Positions 61,913 to 64,000 of a DNA stretch of 64,000 nucleotides are shown in pieces (position 1 is the stretch's first letter; every line of letters starts with the position of its first letter). Below the pieces are notes generated by a model. The model ran no database searches, was not told where the DNA came from, and was given only the letters and a program-made list of their open reading frames with translations. The position numbers and the translations under genes are program-made. The DNA is from Granulicella sp. (lineage in GTDB: Bacteria; Acidobacteriota; Terriglobia; Terriglobales; Acidobacteriaceae), in the NCBI GenBank assembly GCA_003132145.1, contig PKWU01000033.1:1-64000 (forward strand), given 5' to 3'.

Positions 61913-64000
61913 AGACGACACATGAGACCGTGATGGAGACCACGCCAGCGAGCGCGCAGCTTGTGACCACGATTGCGCCCGCGCACGCAGACGACGGGAC
62001 GATCTCTGTCGGGTATGAAAACATGGCAAAGCTGACGCTGGCCGAGGTTCGCGCCAAGCTCGACGGCAAGAGCGGCAAGCGCTTCTGGAAGAACCTGGAC
62101 GAACTGGCCGAGACGCCCGCCTTCCACGAGATGCTGAAGGCGGAGTTTCCCCGGCTGGCCGGAGGCTCGGCCAGCGAGTGGACGGATGCGGTCAGCCGCC
62201 GCGGATTTCTCAAGGTGATGGGCGCATCTCTTGCGCTGGCCGGGCTTGCCGGATGCACCAAGCAGCCCGACGAGCCGATCTTCCCCTACGTCAAGCAGCC
62301 CGAGGACCTCATCCTCGGCAAGCCGATGTACTTTGCCACGGCATTTCCATTTCCCACCGGCGCGATCCCGGTGTTGGTGAAGTCGGACGCGTTCCGCCCC
62401 ATCAAGGTGGATGGAAATCCCGACCACCCAATGTCGAAGGGCAAGTCCGACGCATTCACCCAGGCCACGCTTCTCGATCTCTACGATCCAGACCGCTCGA
62501 AGGAGGTGCGCCTGCGCGGGCAGACCAGCGAGTGGGCGGATTTTCAGGCGGCGTTTTCGTCGGCGGTGAAGAAGAGCGGCAACGGCCAAGGAATTTATTT
62601 TCTCAGCGAGACGATCACTTCGCCAACGCTGGCCGCGCAGTGGCATCAGGTGCAGGCAAAGTTTCCGGCGGCGAGGCTGGTGCAGTGGGAGCCGGTAAAT
62701 AGTGACTCCTCGCGCGCCGCGTCGAAGGCTGCTTTCGGCAGCTACATGGACGCGCAGTACAGGCTGGAGAATGCGGATGTGATTCTGTCGCTGGACGCGG
62801 ATTTTCTGGGAGGAATCGCGCAGCCCGGATTTCTGCCCATGGCTGCGGCGTACGCTCAACGGCATCGCTACCAAGCGGGCAGGACGATGAACCGCATGTA
62901 CGTCGTCGAGACCATGGCGACGGTGACCGGGTTCAAGGCGGAGCATCGGCTGGCGCTGAAGCCGAGCGATCTGGTGAAGTTTGCGACTGCGCTGGCGAAC
63001 GGCGGCACGGGCGCGGGGAATCCTGAAGCGCAGAGCTTCGCTGCGGCCGTGCTGAAGGATCTGCACGCATCCGCCGGCAGGTGCGTTGTGGTTCCGGGCG
63101 AGCAAGCCTCGCCCGCAGTTCATGCGGCAGCATACGCGTTGAATCAAAAGCTGGGCGCGGTGGGCAAAACGGTCATCTACACCGAGACGGTTCATCCGAT
63201 TCCGTCGCAGCAGGTCGCCGACCTCAAATCGCTCGTCGCCGATATGAGCGCGGGCAAGGTGCAGTGGCTCGTCATGCTCGGCGTCAATCCGCTCTACTCC
63301 GCGCCCGCCGATCTGGAGTTCGAGGCTGCATTCAACAAGGTCCCCAACACCGTTCATCTCGGCTCGCATGTGGACGAGACGGGCGCGGTTTCGGTGTGGC
63401 ACATCCACAAGGCGCACTACCTGGAGAGCTGGTCCGATGCGCGCGCCTACGACGGAACCGTCTCCATCATCCAGCCAATGATTGCTCCGATGTATGGCGG
63501 CCACAGCGCGCATGAGGTGTTGCAGACACTGCTGGACAATCCGCAGGCATCGGCGTTCGACGCAGTGCAGGCCAACGCAAAGACGTACATCAAGGGAGAC
63601 TTTGCCACAGGATTCCGCAGGGCGCTGCATGATGGCTGGGTCGAAGGCACCGCGTTTACGCCGAAGGCTGGAGTGGTTGCGAAGGGCGGAACTCTCCCCG
63701 TCTCTACCCCGAACGGAAGTGGTCTGGAGATTTCCTTCCGGCCCGATCCCTCGCTCTACGACGGCCGCTTTGCCAACGTCGGCTGGTTGCAGGAGCTGCC
63801 CAAGCAGATCACAAACCTGAGCTGGGACAACGCCGCGCTGATGAGCCTGCGCACCATGGAGGCCCTGAAGCTGGAGCAGAGCGATGCGGTGGAGATTGAG
63901 GCCAATGGCCGCAAGGTGATTGCGCCGGTGCTTATGGTTCCCGGCCACGCGGACGGCGCGGTGACGCTGCATCTCGGCTTTGGCCGCCGCGTGGAAGCTG
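61909..64000 (+). CDS. actB: Alternative complex III molybdopterin-oxidoreductase-like subunit ActB (partial)
   Basis: Open from ATG 61909 to the window end (697 codons seen; the gene continues). An N-terminal cytoplasmic segment of about 95 residues (MAKLTLAEVRAKLDGKSGKR, FWKNLDELAETP) precedes a Tat-type motif SRRGFLKVMGASLALAGLAG, the "Tat-variant" form with a long leader. The following domain has the molybdopterin-oxidoreductase fold (PIKVDGNPDHPMSKGKSDAF, LYDPDRSKEVRLRG, VQWLVMLGVNPLYSAP, HLGSHVDETGAVS) but in ActB binds no cofactor. The Fe-S domain expected at the C-terminus lies beyond the window. It is coupled to actA. Confidence 0.93.
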   Translation, partial: MKTTHETVMETTPASAQLVTTIAPAHADDGTISVGYENMAKLTLAEVRAKLDGKSGKRFWKNLDELAETPAFHEMLKAEFPRLAGGSASEWTDAVSRRGFLKVMGASLALAGLAGCTKQPDEPIFPYVKQPEDLILGKPMYFATAFPFPTGAIPVLVKSDAFRPIKVDGNPDHPMSKGKSDAFTQATLLDLYDPDRSKEVRLRGQTSEWADFQAAFSSAVKKSGNGQGIYFLSETITSPTLAAQWHQVQAKFPAARLVQWEPVNSDSSRAASKAAFGSYMDAQYRLENADVILSLDADFLGGIAQPGFLPMAAAYAQRHRYQAGRTMNRMYVVETMATVTGFKAEHRLALKPSDLVKFATALANGGTGAGNPEAQSFAAAVLKDLHASAGRCVVVPGEQASPAVHAAAYALNQKLGAVGKTVIYTETVHPIPSQQVADLKSLVADMSAGKVQWLVMLGVNPLYSAPADLEFEAAFNKVPNTVHLGSHVDETGAVSVWHIHKAHYLESWSDARAYDGTVSIIQPMIAPMYGGHSAHEVLQTLLDNPQASAFDAVQANAKTYIKGDFATGFRRALHDGWVEGTAFTPKAGVVAKGGTLPVSTPNGSGLEISFRPDPSLYDGRFANVGWLQELPKQITNLSWDNAALMSLRTMEALKLEQSDAVEIEANGRKVIAPVLMVPGHADGAVTLHLGFGRRVEA

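Overview
The window looks like the chromosome of a high-GC soil acidobacterium (phylum Acidobacteriota, probably class Terriglobia, near Granulicella, Edaphobacter or Terriglobus). Support for this: an alternative complex III locus (ActA/ActB), a MJ0619/Tes-like radical SAM protein of the kind linked to membrane-spanning lipids, a ribonuclease E/G carrying a huge disordered insert, several acidobacterial-looking outer-membrane barrels, and a dense set of short palindromic intergenic repeats. This placement is inference from gene content; no rRNA gene lies in the window. I see no CRISPR array, tRNA gene, prophage or transposase.

Layout. 0-12 kb: an RlpA-like lipoprotein, a signal-peptide protein, the large radical SAM protein, YceH, a Tat-exported GH2 glycosidase, Rho and a stray omega-like small protein. 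12-23 kb: ComM, a HEAT-repeat protein, a ParDE toxin-antitoxin pair flanked by direct repeats, a short UppS-like prenyltransferase, the elongasome genes mreC-mreD-mrdA-rodA (split by four palindromic repeats), and a HigBA-type pair. 23-33 kb: the giant RNase E/G, a beta-barrel with a structured leader, a GT2 synthase, a PIN/AbrB pair, and a two-gene operon of a cysteine-less MqnC-like protein and a VKOR-family protein. 33-50 kb: housekeeping genes (obgE, nadD, xseA, glmM, tsaE, nnr, a YggS-type PLP protein, glyA) mixed with surface or envelope proteins. 50-64 kb: RNase P RNA, two MacB-like permeases without an ATPase, an HpnI-like glycosyltransferase, an ArnT-like transferase, a GH57/DUF3536 protein, an AlkA-like glycosylase, and the start of the act operon, which runs off the right end.

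How the genes work together. The cell-wall elongation set (MreC, MreD, PBP2, RodA, with GlmM feeding UDP-GlcNAc and possibly the UppS-like protein) is the clearest functional block. ActA/ActB begin a respiratory quinol-oxidising complex. VKOR couples to quinones, and its partner is a paralogue of a menaquinone-pathway enzyme that has lost its iron-sulfur cysteines.

Non-coding content is unusually rich. (i) At least twelve copies of a CCCAC-stem-loop-stem-TGGGGCACCC palindrome whose stems differ but stay self-complementary. (ii) Three CTAG-ended inverted-repeat elements, two of which fill the spacers on both sides of nadD. (iii) Two copies of a 180-bp unit that end, on the minus strand, in unrelated intrinsic terminators and may be small RNA genes. 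(iv) A second palindrome family that has entered the glmM coding sequence.
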